DNA from: Cololabis saira
Lineage: Eukaryota > Chordata > Actinopteri > Beloniformes > Belonidae
NCBI RefSeq assembly: GCF_033807715.1
Contig: NC_084597.1
Coordinates: 5,036,166-5,100,165, forward strand
Length of the DNA stretch: 64,000 bases
Reading direction: 5' to 3'
A model generated the notes under the pieces. That model had not been told where the DNA came from. It saw only the letters and a list, made by a program, of their open reading frames with translations, and did not search any database. A program made the position numbers and the translations under genes. Position 1 is the stretch's first letter, and every line of letters begins with the position of its first letter. Of the stretch, positions 36,522-49,028 are shown in pieces.

Positions 36522-37483
36522 GGCCCTGACACAACAAAGCCGATAATCGGCCGTCGGTGAGCGTCGGTGCTCGTCTGTCGGGCTAGTTTCCCCGGTGTGT
36601 CCCACACGTCGCCACAGGTCGGCCGCCCGTCGGGAGCTTTTCAGCCGATTCGACATGTTGAATCGGCGTCGGCCGTCTGTCAAACAGCTCACTCTGTGAT
36701 TGGCTGTTCCCAGAATTTCCCAGAATGCTTTTCGTCGTCATTTGCGGACTGAATAAAAAAAAAACATGGGGGACATTTCTTATGAATAAAATCAATATTT
36801 TGAGTTAGTTTCTGCATAAAAATGCGTTTTGATTACATTTCTAGCGAGAAATATATATTTTACTTTCATAATAATCACTCAGTGAATGTATATAATCACT
36901 TGCTTGTCTTTTTCAAACCGCGCCAGAATAAAGGCTGATTTATGGTTCTGCGTTACACCAACGCAGAGCCTACAGCGTAGGCTACGCGGCGACGCGCGCC
37001 GTAGGCTCTGCGTCGATTTAACGCAGAACCATAAATCAGCTCCCGAGCCGGCAGGCAGAAATCCCAAAATTTTCGGCGCAAATTTCTTAACAGGCGTAGC
37101 TACAACTGTTAGATTTCATCTATTAAACCAACATTTATCTTCCTAAATGATTTATTTCAGCCAGCGGTAATTCTCCACAGAGCTGCAGGTGGTTGTTCCG
37201 TCTGTTTTGTATTGCACTTGTGTTTTCTCAATAAAGCTTTGGAAAAAAAAAGCGCTGTCCTCCTCCTTGAGCCCCTGAATACAGACTACCGCTGCCTGCT
37301 GGTATGGAGGGGAATTACCTCTCACGCATGTGCAGAACGTACGTGCTAGTCAGGCCGTCGGGTGTCGTATTTGCGGTGTGTCTAGTGCTTGTTTTTGAGC
37401 CCGACCCAGCCCGACACAGGCAACGCGAGGCGACACAGCAGTCGGCAGACAGCGGGGGAAGTCGGGTTGATGTGTCCTGGGCT
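36522..37483. mobile_element. TTAA-flanked element, GGCCCTGACACA ends
   Basis: TTAA at 36518-36521 and 37484-37487. Left GGCCCTGACACAACAAAGCC and, complemented, right AGCCCAGGACACATCA are inverted repeats. It is GC-richer than its surroundings, contains a foldback at 36931-37041 and has no transposase. Distinct from the 638-2042 family. Confidence 0.75.
36931..37041. mobile_element. Foldback element nested in TTAA element
   Basis: AAGGCTGATTTATGGTTCTG and GAACCATAAATCAGC arms around GCGACGCGCGCCGTAGG. Right tip worn (CAGCTCCC). Confidence 0.8.
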
Positions 37484-37945
37484 TTAAGTTCAATAGATGC
37501 TTCAGACCCTTTGGCCTCGGAACCTCAGGATCTCAGCAAAAAAGATGGAGCTGTAACGGAGTCTGTGATTTTGGATTTGTCATTGAGAAACTCCAAAGCC
37601 GATCCAGATCCTTCAGAGCTGCAAGTGCACAGAAACCTGACATGTGTGTCGAATGCACAGATGGAATCCTTTGAAGCATTTAGTGGTCCGGAGTTAACAG
37701 CACAACTACAGGATGCAAGCAAACTTCAGAGTGAAAAGAAGGATGCATCTTCTAGGGAGAATACCAAGGAAGTGAATGATCTTGGAACGCTTCCTAAAAG
37801 TAAAAAGCATGCTTCTACTCACACAGAAGGCAACCTGAACATCAGTCCAATGCTACTTTGGCTCTGGCTATCTAAAAATAATGTTTTTTACATGAACATA
37901 CAACTGCTTCATACTGCTGTAGAGGAAAATTCTTATGAGAGTTGA

Positions 37946-38483
37946 CTTCAATTATAACAGTCGACTTAACGAATAATCCTTTTTTGATTTGGGCCACAGA
38001 GAATCTTAAATATTTAATCTGAACAGGAAATCACATTCATATGGCCTACATTTTCAGGAAAAAAAAAGAACCTGAACTGGTCAATTTCAGGGTAATTATT
38101 TTGAATAATTATCAACATATCTGCTTATCTACGATTCTACGCTAAGTCATGCTGCTCTGAACGGGCTGATTGACTGCTTTGGCCATTATTGAAATGATGT
38201 GATTATGCCTGTACTCCAGCCTCCTTCCTCGGTTTAAAAGCATGCATGTTAGGCCGACTGGTGATTCTAAATCATCCACATGTCGGAGTGCAAGCATTCA
38301 TGACTATTTATGTCTCTGCAGTCCTGTGATGAACTGGCGATGTGTCCGGGCTAACCCCCACCTCTGACGGCAGCTGAGACGGATGGTTATGACTGTGTTT
38401 GTAGATCAGCACAGTTTGGATGTCCGTTTGCAAAGTTGGACTTTCCAGAAGCAGATTTGTGAGCACACAATCATTTGCCTGCT
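37946..38483. other. Unannotated spacer
   Basis: Sequence following the candidate coding segment. No exon or element recognised. Confidence 0.45.
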
Positions 38484-38487
38484 TTAA

Positions 38488-39805
38488 AGCAGCACTATGT
38501 AACTTTTCCACCTTAATATCATATTTCCAGAGTCATTGTGATGGAACATCAACTTCCAACAGGTTTAATGAACCTCTGTCATGATCTGAGGGGTCTGTAT
38601 CGCCTTCACTGGCACTATGTAACTTTGAGGAGCATGGTAGGAACCCTTCCACACTAAAAAACTACACATTTTTACGGCTTTGACTGCTTTACGGCATACG
38701 TCACTTCCCCCTCCTTCCCAATTCGCAGTCGAGACGAAAATGGGCGGGGCTTGGAGCGCAGCTCCGCAGAAGCTGGTAACCCGCTGTTGTGTTGTGGCTG
38801 CAGCAGCTCCACACAACAGACGTGGGGAAAAGATCCTAATGGTTTAACTTTCCTGCTCGGAGGCAGAACCACGGAGGCCAAGTATCTGAGATAACAAAGT
38901 AAAAGAGTGAAAGAGTCGTCGGCTCGCTTGGATCGCGGCTGTCCTCAGTAAACAAACAAACACGCACACAGACGGGCGTCAGATCAAAACACGGGTTTAT
39001 TAAACCACAAACAAACACTCATAACGACCGGGGTCGGATCAGGTTTTATTCCCCACTTCTCCAGCTAAACGCAGTTGCTGGCCAGCTCTCTGCGGTGCAA
39101 TTAACCCCAATCTTCAGATAAAACTAGTTTGTTGAGGAAAAAATATGAACTCTTATTTGTAGCTGCAGAGGAAAAAAATAATCTCACGAGGAAAACAAAA
39201 CAACAAAAAATTGCTCACGCCTCGGAGCCTCTTCAGCATAATATAGCAGTCAAAAAAAAAGAAAAGAGAAGTAAGAGTAATACAAAACATGTACTGTATG
39301 TTGTACTATTATACTAATTTATTGAAACACATGGCGAGTCAAACATTTACCAAAGCAGCTGCCAAACACTCCTAAACAAGGTAGTAAGACGTGGGTTCTG
39401 CAGAACTGCGGCAATGAATCCTTCTAAAGAGTGGCGCTCCGACGAGGAGCTCCATTCTTTAGTAGGGATTTCATATGGATCCAGACCGTTAATAATCATT
39501 ATTTTCTCCATATACCGCTCCCTGGCTTCCTTGTTTAAGGTATCCCGGTAAATTCCAGTTCCTTTCCAGCAGTTTAACATCTTTTTTTTGCGTTCCGTCT
39601 GTTCACTTGGTGAAACAGAAAAGTAGTTTTGAAAGTCCGTCCCGTCTTCTATCATCAAAACAAATGCAGCGACGGGACAGGAGTTTTCCGGCAGTACGCG
39701 CTGGTGCTCATGGGAAACGTAGTGTTCTTTCTGGTAAAACAATACCGCTTTTGTCCAAAAGATGCCGCCAAACTCAACAAAAGCTGAAAGTTACGTTGTG
39801 CTGCT
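38488..39805 (-). mobile_element. TTAA-flanked DNA transposon, copy 2
   Basis: TTAA at 38484-38487 and 39806-39809; ends AGCAGCACTATGTAACTTTT and, complemented, AGCAGCACAACGTAACTTTC. It matches 638-2042 in reverse complement but lacks the foldback and has ~50 extra bases near 38960-39035 (a TTTGTTTGTTTA-type expansion). Confidence 0.85.
39347..39580 (-). CDS. Conserved 77-residue frame, copy 2
   Basis: Minus strand, ATG at 39580. It has the same length and stop as the frame at 847-1080. Differences include IPTKEW for ISTEEW, SERHS for SECHS and GFIAA for GFTAA. The frame extends upstream without a stop, but there is no further ATG, so the shared ATG is taken. Preservation of an open frame in both copies, with few changes, argues for past constraint. 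Function unknown. Confidence 0.5.
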   Translation of the reverse strand: MLNCWKGTGIYRDTLNKEARERYMEKIMIINGLDPYEIPTKEWSSSSERHSLEGFIAAVLQNPRLTTLFRSVWQLLW

Positions 39806-39954
39806 TTAATCAACGTTATCTCAAGTGTATATATCTTTATTTTCACAACTATTTTAAATCTATGTAATCTATGTAACTTTTGAAATTTCTTGAATTAGTG
39901 GACAACAGAATTCTACAAAGTATGTGTAAAGATCATAAGAAAGAGAAAATAAGT

Positions 39955-40129
39955 ATAACTTAAAAGGAAAACCAAAATTCAGGACAAAATTAATAGAACG
40001 TTTTGTTTCTGTAAATGGTATCAGTTTATGGAACAATCTGGATACAGAAGCCAAAGAATGCAAATCAAACATTATATTTAAAAGAACAATAAAAGTCAGT
40101 TTGTTGAAGAAATATCATGATAAATGTTA
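39955..40129 (+). pseudogene. LINE reverse transcriptase C-terminal relic
   Basis: The plus frame reads TKLIERFVSVNGISLWNNLD, then KRTIKVSLLKKYHDKC and TAA. It is the same C-terminal signature as 7930-8081 and 53150-53570, here with its natural stop. 5' truncated. Confidence 0.65.
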
Positions 40130-40516
40130 AGTTAGGTGGGTTTTCTTTTTTGTCTCTCTTTTTTTAGCAACATTGTCATATTTTTTTTTCTTCGAATCAA
40201 AAAAGAATACGACTATCTGTGTTTGACGACAGCTATGTTGTGTTATTTTATAACTTTGTTGTAGTTTTGGTTTTGTTTTTTGTTTGTTTGTGTTTTTTTT
40301 TTTATTACGTTTATTGGAAAGTGTTTTCTTTAAATTGCGTATTTTTCTTTTATTATTCCATTAATTGAAATTTGATTTCTTAGGAAAAAGGGACAGATAA
40401 AATAAGCTTAGTCTTCTTTCTGTTCCCTTTCATTCAAGGAAAGAGATTTGTTGTAATTATATTGAACTGTTTAGTTTTTATTTTAATGAATGAAACAAAG
40501 AATAAAAAAAAAAATG
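40130..40516 (+). mobile_element. LINE 3' untranslated tail
   Basis: T-rich sequence following the stop, with AGGAAAAAGGGACAGATAAA and a terminal GAATAAAAAAAAAAA. Consistent with the 3' end of the LINE above. Confidence 0.5.
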
Positions 40517-40935
40517 TATGTCTTGTCTGTTCTGAAGATACTTATTCTGATTCGGTTCATTGAATTAAATTGCATTTTAATTTTACAACTGTGTCTCCCA
40601 CCTTCAACTGGTGCCCCATTTGCATCCATTTCCATCGGTACTGAACCAGTTTGGCGGCGGCAGGATTTATGTGACGACTCGAACAGGAGCAGCCAAGAGC
40701 CACTATTCAAGACCGCTTGGAGTTGCTCATTACATCTTGTAATGCTGTTATTGGCAAAAAAGGCTAAAAGAAAAAAGAAGGAAATGACTACAAAACCACC
40801 AACAGTCATTTACCTGTAATTCTACTTTTTTTTTTAAACTATTCTGGTTGATATCTCCGATATCACATGACTAATTTCTCTGAATGTTTGTATGCGTCTG
40901 GTGGTATTTCGTCCGGGAAATCAAGGCGTCCTCCA
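40517..40935. other. Unannotated spacer
   Basis: Open frames of about 108 codons on both strands are mutual antisense shadows with no domain. Confidence 0.4.
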
Positions 40936-41190
40936 CAGGAAACAGACTTATTCTTTGTTTTGTTTCGTTTAATTATTTATTCAAACAGGTTAAAAAAAAA
41001 AAAAATCAGAATCAGAATACATAAAATGTATAAAACAAAAAAAAACCATAAGCAAAACAAAGCAAATTAAAGAGAGAAATCTATATGTAAATAAATATTT
41101 CCTGTTTGAAAGGGTGTAGGATGAAGTTTCAAAAAACTTTTCTAGTCCTACCCCTTCTAATATAATGTTCTGTTTTTACCATTTCTTCAT
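40936..41190 (-). mobile_element. LINE 3' untranslated tail, opposite strand
   Basis: On the minus strand AGAAGGGGTAGGACTAG, then CACCCTTTCAAACAGG, a TTTTGTTTTATAC stretch and a final TTGAATAAATAATTAAACG resemble the 3' end of a fish LINE. No coding part adjoins. Confidence 0.4.
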
Positions 41191-41604
41191 TTCACAGAAC
41201 TTCTAAAAGAAAAGCTTCTAAAAGAAAAGAAAATAAAAGAAAAGAAAAGAAGAATGTTGAATGCATTTTGTATGAAAGAGGGACTCTTAAATGTACCTGT
41301 CACACATGTTTAAGAATTACATTTGGCCACAAACTGTGCTCAGAGAAAGACATTTTATATATAATATAATAACGGATGACTTATCCAAAGGTGCATGTCA
41401 TTGATTTTGTTGATCAGATTTCCTGGAAGCTCTTCCTCACATTGAACGGGGAGCCTGCAGGTCCCTGGAGTATCGTTGACCACTGCATCATTAGACCAGG
41501 CACAATATGTCCAAAAGTGTGGATCAATGTAAAGTGAGATGACATAACAAATGTCAAAGCTTATACCAGTAAAAAGATTCACATTTGCATCTTGAAAACA
41601 GAAG
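41191..41604. other. Unannotated spacer
   Basis: AAAAGAAAAG-rich stretch, otherwise no recognisable feature. Confidence 0.45.
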
Positions 41605-41791
41605 GCAAGGCAAGTTTATTCCTATAGCACAATTCAACACAAGGTAATTCAAAGTGCTTTACATCAACATTAAAAACAGCGAACCACAATTGAACAGTAA
41701 ATCACAAATAAAATGAAATAAATAATAAGAAAAGAGGTAAAATAATAAAAAGCACAAGTTGTTAAAAAGTAAGGGCAGTAGATCCAGCAGG
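41605..41791 (+). repeat. Interspersed repeat, left piece
   Basis: GGCAAGGCAAGTTTATTCC through CAAAGTGCTTTACATCAAC and an A-rich tract is a familiar fish interspersed repeat. Its last ~94 bases (to GGGCAGTAGATCCAGCAGG) recur at 43566-43659, after which the repeat continues. Confidence 0.6.
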
Positions 41792-43565
41792 TCCATCTCA
41801 TTCTTACAATGGCAAGAATTACGTTTCTATACGGTCAAAACGTACAAAGACCGGGTCAAATACAGGATTACAAAAGTAATCTGGGTCGATTCATGCGGTG
41901 AATCAAACCAATTTGACAATTCTACGTCACAATGCCTGCAATCGGGGCTTATCCATAACTTTTGGCGGTTTTCAAAAAGTATTTGATTTAAGAGTACACT
42001 GTTGTGCCGCGCCCATGTGCTCATGTGAACTCTGAACTTATAAATGATTATGAATTCATGACATGTGTGATCGGATGAACATTTCAGGATTATCAATTCC
42101 AGTGAAAGCCAGACTTTGGTTTCGTCCTGGAGCAAAAGTTTATGACCCTGCGGCAGACGTCTTGGTCAGTTTATGACCCCCGCTGCATGTAAAGTAAAGT
42201 AAAACCAGAGAAAGCCCCGGAGCCAGGACTAAGGTTTACGACACCTGGGGAGGTCAGACACAATGGAACCCCATAAAACCAGCGGGGTTCCCGCCAGTCC
42301 AAAGACCAGGGAACAGACTCCCTGAGGTTTATGACACCTGGGGGGGTCAGACACAGTGGAGCCCCAGGAAACCAAGTTCTTGCCAGGCCTGAAAGGGGGG
42401 TACTGCCCCTTTGAGCAGACCCGCCCCAGTTGGGGGGGGGGGCCCCGACCACGGAGCGCACTGCGCTCTCTTCTCTCACCTCCCACCTCACACGTCTCCC
42501 AGGTCCCTGGGACTTGAAAAGGGGGCGAAGCCGCTTCAAAGCTCGGCCCCGATCTACGGTGAGACCCCGGTTTCCTCTTTCCTAACTTCTCTTGAGTTTC
42601 TCCTGGAAGGACCTGCGGTCAGCCTGCCCAGCGCAGACCGAGACGCATCCCGCCGCCCCGTCCGGGGCCACGCGCTCATCAGCCCGACGGTAACCCGCAC
42701 GTCCCAAGGAGTGGACCGGCCCGCGCGCACCGAGACGACATGACCTCCTCCGGACCGGGGGGGGGGGGGCGCCGGCTGCTTCACGCTGCACCACCGTCCC
42801 CTTTTGATTTCAGAGTCGGGAGGAGGAGCGGGAGAGGCGGGAGACCTCTTGGATCGGACTCCGACCGAAAGAACCCGGCAGGAACCCCTGATCAGCACCC
42901 GGAGACCCCAGGAGGCATGAGGTTTTGAGGCCTGAGTGTATTAGTTTAACTTGGAGCGTTTCAGAGCTAAATCTGTGTTCAGAGCTGAGATTGCATCATC
43001 ATCATTGTTATCATTATCGTGTTTGATTATTTGGTAGTCGTTGTTTTCTGCCGTAATCACGTTTGAATCGCCTGCGTTTGCCATCCGGTCTAAATTGCAC
43101 GTGGCTTAAAGAGGGTCCTGCCATCTTTAAATACTGCAGCCATCTTCGGCAGCCATGTTTGAACTGTAGACGTCCATTGATATCATGTTATTGCTTTGAC
43201 TTCTTTTTCATTCCATGCATTTAAGTTTCATTTTTATTGATTGTTGTTTTTCTTGTTAGTTAAGGGTTGTTGTTTCATACAATTTCGGTCACATCTGATT
43301 GTTTGACAAGAGCCAGTGTTCAAATCTCACCCTTCAATTATATTATACTTAAATAATCATCTGAGACTGATTTTCTGCTGTTAAAAGTTATCATTTTTCC
43401 CTGGATTAAGGCCCCGAGGTGGTGCCCCATACGAGAATTAGTATCATTTTTATAATTCAATTCGATAAATAGTCGACTTTATTGACTATTGATAATTATT
43501 AATACAATTATTAATAGCCTTCGATAACTGATCAGCTAAAGCTCCGCTGTGGCACAACAACGCCT
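41792..43565 (+). mobile_element. 1.77-kb insertion with GC-rich promoter-like core
   Basis: It separates two pieces of one interspersed repeat and is flanked by ~94-bp direct copies. Its left part has tandem ~90-bp units beginning TTTACGACACCTGGGG (42235) and TTTATGACACCTGGGG (42328). The middle is CpG-rich, and the right part is AT-rich. An endogenous retrovirus solo LTR is one explanation (tandem upstream repeats, CpG promoter, a splice donor), but no clean TG...CA ends, primer site or short duplication is visible. Confidence 0.4.
42400..42870 (+). promoter_or_regulatory. CpG-rich promoter-like island with GT-AG pair
   Basis: The only extended CpG-rich stretch outside the foldbacks. CTACGGTGAGACC (donor at 42559) and TTTTGATTTCAGAG (acceptor at 42811-42813) could bound a 254-base intron. 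No TATA box is obvious. An uninterrupted G run lies at 42757-42769. No product can be assigned. Confidence 0.35.
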
Positions 43566-43745
43566 AAATAAAAAATAAAATGAAATAAAATGATAAGAAA
43601 AGAGGTAAAATAATAAAAAGCACAAGTTGTTAAAAAGTAAGGGCAGTAGATCCAGCAGGTTAGTATTTAATTTAAGAGTATGTTTCAGTAAACAGTAATG
43701 TTTTTAGGCCTGATTTAAAGGAGCTGACAGTTTGAGCAGACCAGA
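43566..43745 (+). repeat. Interspersed repeat, right piece
   Basis: Repeats the final 94 bases of 41605-41791, then continues TTAGTATTTAATTTAAGAG and GGAGCTGACAGTTTGAGCAG, the usual continuation of that repeat. Confidence 0.6.
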
Positions 43746-43849
43746 CGAAAGTATGCAGTCAATGTACACAATTATGGTTTGTTTCACTTGACACTTCAGA
43801 GGAACCTCACAGTTGAGAGCTACATTATTTTCATACTATTAACTGTTAT

Positions 43850-44591
43850 CAGAGGTGTGTAGTAACGAGTTACATTTACTCCGTTACATTTACTTGAGTA
43901 GGTTTTGGGTAATTTAGTACTTTTAGGAGTAGTTTTGAATCATTATACTTTTTACTTTTACTTGAGTAGATTTGTGAAGAAGAAACTGTTCCTCTTACTC
44001 CGCTACATTAGGCTACGTTGAGCTGTTACTTTTCTTTTATCCCATTTATCCGCGTACGCGTCAATCTCATGACATCACTGGGTGATTCTTTGGGAAAAAT
44101 GTTTGTTTTTGCATGTTTTGTCACATTTACACAGACTCAAACACACACAGAGTTTCTATGAGTTCATGGGCTTGTTCTAGTTCTGCTGGTTAAAAAAGAA
44201 AAGTACAAAGGCTTGAAATTTTGTGCTACTTGTGCTTAATTTATTTTTTTATTCTGTTATTTTATTTATTTATTAAGTACCGGTACTTGAATTTACAGCT
44301 ATTTTTTTATTTTTTTATTAATTAATTAATTCATTTTATTATTTTATTTATTTAATTTGCCTGAATATGATTATTTTGTACTTTTGTCTGTTTGAATGGT
44401 TGTGTTAAAAAATTAATCAGACATTACTCAACAGTTACTCAGTACTTGAGTAGTTTTTTCACCAAGTACTTTTTTACTTTTACTCAAGTAATTATTTGCA
44501 TGAATACTTTTTACTTCTACTTGAGTCATATTATTCTGAAGTAACAGTACTTTTACTTGAGTATAATTTTTGGCTACTCTACCCAGCTCTG
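43850..44591. mobile_element. Non-autonomous hAT element, perfect duplication
   Basis: Duplicated ACTGTTAT at 43842-43849 and 44592-44599. Ends CAGAGGTGTGTAGTAACG and CTACCCAGCTCTG. Interior rich in TACTTTTACTTGAGTA motifs that are themselves inverted around the centre. No coding capacity. Confidence 0.9.
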
Positions 44592-44599
44592 ACTGTTAT

Positions 44600-44982
44600 T
44601 AGCCATTTTCTCAGCTTTTGTCTCAGCAAAGTGCCTCATTTCCTCATTTCCTCACATATGCTGCAAATCCATCAGTTCTGATAAGCAGACATGCGGTCCA
44701 TCCGTCTTGGGTAACATGCGTGAGGCGATCTCCTCTCAACACGACGCTCGCTTTGCTTTGCTTTCCTTTCCTTTCCTGAGAAACTGAGTCAGCAGCAGCC
44801 GCTGCCAGGTCTGCTTAATTTTGTCATGCTTGACTTCCCACTACCTGAAGTCTCATCTGCCAAAGCCGCTTAATCCACTTGTCACTCACGACAACAAAAA
44901 AGCTAGAAAGGTGCTCCCTGAATGAAGACGGGATTGTCGGGCTGCAGGAGGGTGTGGAGTCGAGGCAGCTGTGAGAAATGTG
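44600..44982. other. Unannotated spacer
   Basis: No feature recognised apart from a short CTTTC run near 44755-44776. Confidence 0.5.
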
Positions 44983-44990
44983 GAGTTCTG

Positions 44991-46168
<1,178 letters not shown>

Positions 46169-46176
46169 GCGTTCTG

Positions 46177-47225
46177 ATAAATGTCAGCATTTCTTTGTCA
46201 TTATCCTCCCATTTTGATGTATTTTTCTTAGGTCTGCTGGAATAAAACACATCACGCTGGGAGAGATCGCTCCCCGGGACGAGCACATGGAAAGTGAACT
46301 GGCAGGAACAAGCAGTCAGTCCTGGGGATGTTTGGCGATGTACAGAGGAGAGATCCGTTCAAACTAGTTTTCATGGATCTCTGCGGTTTGTTTGTGTCCA
46401 ATATGCCTCCAGGATGCCTGCACCCCTGTCGATCTGCTCTGCAAAAGCCCGCTGTTTGATTAGAGTGCCTGTATATGGCTGCAGGCATTTAAACAAATAC
46501 AAAGTCAAACTTTTAAAACAGCCTACACACAGCTCAGGATTTATATTCATGATAACATAACTCAGTTCAGACTTAAAATGACTAGCATCGCCGTCACATT
46601 CGTCACAAAATATATCACTTTTAACATGTGAACAATAGCATCCTCTTGCCATTTGTAAGATGTTACTACTTTTAACCCGTGCCAAAAATACTGATTAATT
46701 CATATGAGCAAATGTTTGTTTTTGTACCGCATTTATGCAAATGAAATTCACACAAATAAAACGCATATCAAGTGAGGTTTCTGCAACCAGAAAATAATTA
46801 CTCAGACTGAGGTTACTGTTGAGTATTATAATTTAGATTTTAATAGGTATCTCCAAAAAGGTGATGCTCTGTTACAGGATAAAAATGACTGGGTGGGATT
46901 GCATTATCTCCACGGTGCAGCTTGTTTTCACTTGTGCAAAAAATGTATTTTCTGCAAAGAATTCTGTGATTAAATACAAAGAGTAGAAGCGTCTGCATAA
47001 TTATGATCAGACGGGCCTGAAATTCACACCAGCTCACTCCCTCAGAGGTCAGTTGTGGGTAGATAACACATTGCCACCTGTAGCTTAGCAATTGGATGGA
47101 GGTTTTCTACTTCTTCATATAAATAAAACATTTCACTGGGGCCTCAATGGGTTTCTGGCAACCCAATGCTCTTTTAAAAGGAAGAAGAAAGAAATATGCT
47201 CAACTACTTAACTACATTGCTGTCT
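46177..47225. other. Unannotated spacer
   Basis: About 1 kb with no element end, array or convincing exon. Overlapping frames near 46250-46685 on both strands have no domain. Confidence 0.5.
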
Positions 47226-47926
47226 TAGGGTGCTTTCACACCTGTCCCGTTTCAAGCAGTTGTTCCGGAACAGGGAGCGTTTCCCCCTAAAGATCGGAAC
47301 GTTTTGGTACATGTGAACACAGCAATCGCGCTCTGAAACGGCACAAAACAAGCGAGCCGAGATTTCCTAGGAGAGGTGGTCTCGGCCCGATTCCATTCGA
47401 GACCTGAAACAGTTTATTTTTTTTATTTGTAGTGAGAACATAATCCCCACAGCAACCGATACAACGCCATTCATATGTATGTGCTACCGCGGCACAAGGA
47501 GAGGAGTCGGTGCAACGTCCACCACCATCTCTCTTATTGGACGTGCCAAGATGTCGTCCCAGTGCGGCACTGTGAAATTAAAAAATGTTAAATTCAGGAC
47601 GTGGAACCAAAACAACATAATGCTGGGAAATTAAAAATTTTTCAGTTTTTTATGTTCAATAAATATTTTCTACCTTGCAATTTTGTAAAATATTTTTTTC
47701 TTTGAAAAGCATGCCTAAACAAATTTATTTGATTTATGCATCCTCTTCATGACAGTAAAATAGGCCATTCTAAGCCAATTTACAGCAGCAATTCCTTTCC
47801 AAATCATTAGAAAATGTGGTTAACACCCAGTTGTGCATGAAAAAAAAATACCGTGATATACCGTGAAACCGATATAATTTTGAAAAATACCGTGATATAA
47901 ATTTTTGGTCATACCGCCCAGCACTA
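47226..47926. mobile_element. Ends of two short DNA elements, partners missing
   Basis: GGGTGCTTTCACACCTGTCC at 47230 is a common fish element terminus. GGTCATACCGCCCAGCACTA at 47906-47925, preceded by ATACCGTGATATACCG, is the end of another hAT-like element. The boundary between them (about 47550) is not clear. Confidence 0.5.
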
Positions 47927-47931
47927 CCCCC

Positions 47932-48091
47932 TCAGATTCTTAGTCCCCCGAAGCCGGCCCCTCTGACCCGTCCGCTCAGTCCCGAGGATGGCACCCCGAC
48001 CCGTTTGGCCGGTCTGCCAGGCCCCGAGGACAGCCCCCTGAACTTTGACTGTGTTGGCCTGACGTTGGTCCGGAGTGGATCGAAAACGTGA
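47932..48091 (+). pseudogene. Proline-rich frame fragment of unknown origin
   Basis: The plus frame reads QILSPPKPAPLTRPLSPEDG, then LPGPEDSPLNFDCVG, and ends TGA at 48089-48091. The codons are GC-rich and orderly, unlike neighbouring noise, and the frame is cut on its left by an element end. It is followed by an hAT-type end at 48418, so it may be the tail of that element's protein. Not recognised. Confidence 0.3.
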
Positions 48092-48418
48092 CATTCATTG
48101 ATTGTTATTGCTGCTGCGTACACAAATGTTTTTGCATGTTGGTAGTATTTCGTTTCTTTGATGAAATATTGACTTGGCAAGTATTGCAAGTTGTCTTGTT
48201 GTCGTCTTTAACTGAAATGTTACCGCACTGTTGAGCGTTTGATCACTTGGGTGCCATGTTTACTATTGACTGCTGACTAATGCAACGTGTCTGATGACGT
48301 CGTTTGTGCCCGCTGGAATCGAAAAGGGAATCGTTTGCAAAATTTCCAAACGATTCCAAGGAATTGAAACACTGGGAACTGGTTCTGAACAAGAACCGAT
48401 TCTCGATTCCTATCCCTA
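48092..48418 (+). mobile_element. hAT-like element right end
   Basis: Ends GAACCGATTCTCGATTCC then TATCCCTA, with GAATCGTTTGCAAAATTTCC just inside. The left end is not found; it may be the truncated host of the frame at 47932-48091. Confidence 0.5.
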
Positions 48419-48432
48419 CTTATAGAAAAAAG

Positions 48433-49020
48433 CAGAGCCGTCTGGGAGATTTGCGAGGCCCTGTGCGAAATGGCCGGGGGGGGCCCTTGGGTTTTTCGGG
48501 TCGGATCGGGTGTCTATATGCGCAATTTTAACTCTCCAATTAGCAAAATACTGGATACCTTCCCCTGCCTCATCATCATCATCTGGCTTTCCGCGACGCG
48601 GGGCTTAGGCTGCTTAAGGCCCGATCGGATCGGTGATTTTTGTAACAAATTTATCAAACGAGCCTTTCAGAGAGGCATTAAACTCTTCCATTTTCATTAT
48701 TTTTTTCTTTTTTCATCCCCTGATGGAAATTTCCTGAATCTGTCTCGTTCTCTCGACATTGTGTGACAGTTTGTTCCAACTCCACCGTCTGGATCAGAGC
48801 AGCTTGTGTCTGCGCTTGGTCTGATCAGTTGTATTGAACAACAGACACGCGCATCATTGCACATATATTTATTGATATGCACAGACTAGTACACATTTAG
48901 GTCTGTAATGGAACGTGACTAATATTTATAAAGGAAAAAAAAAATTGAAAAAAAAACACCGGCCCATAGCGCGAGGCCCCGTGCGGTCGCACGGTTCGCA
49001 CACCACTTGCGGCGGCCCTG
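48433..49020. mobile_element. Non-autonomous hAT-like element
   Basis: Left CAGAGCCGTCTGGGAG and right CTTGCGGCGGCCCTG; flanks GAAAAAAG (48425-48432) and GAAAAAGG (49021-49028), one mismatch. GCGAGGCCC occurs near both ends in inverted context. No transposase frame. Confidence 0.75.
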
Positions 49021-49028
49021 GAAAAAGG

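Larger units (their letters stand above)
36394..37945 (+). pseudogene. Candidate host coding segment split by TTAA element
   Basis: ATG 36394 (ACGATGG) opens a frame MDLYMSQDNGEKTMTLDTTA through PEVESGSSALSL up to a TTAA at 36518. After the 962-bp element, from 37484, an open frame continues LSSIDASDPLASEPQDLSK, ESVILDLSLRNSKADPD and SKKHASTHTEGNLNISP to a TGA at 37943. The two parts read naturally as one acidic, Ser-rich nuclear-type protein segment, but a one-base difference at the junction puts them out of frame. ILDLSL resembles a CtBP-binding motif. The ATG at 37304 lies inside the element and is not the real start. The family is not recognised; a decayed pseudogene or a retrocopy is possible. 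Confidence 0.4.

Noticed and set aside
37304..37483. MEGNYLSRMCR start of the 213-codon frame
   Set aside because: These codons lie inside the TTAA element and are joined to the downstream frame by chance.
40483..40819. Overlapping frames of about 108 codons on both strands
   Set aside because: Antisense shadows of each other with no domain, splice site or codon bias.
42170..42930. GC-rich frames as rRNA or a host protein
   Set aside because: No rRNA signature sequence is present, and frames on both strands overlap with no domain; treated as a promoter-like insertion.
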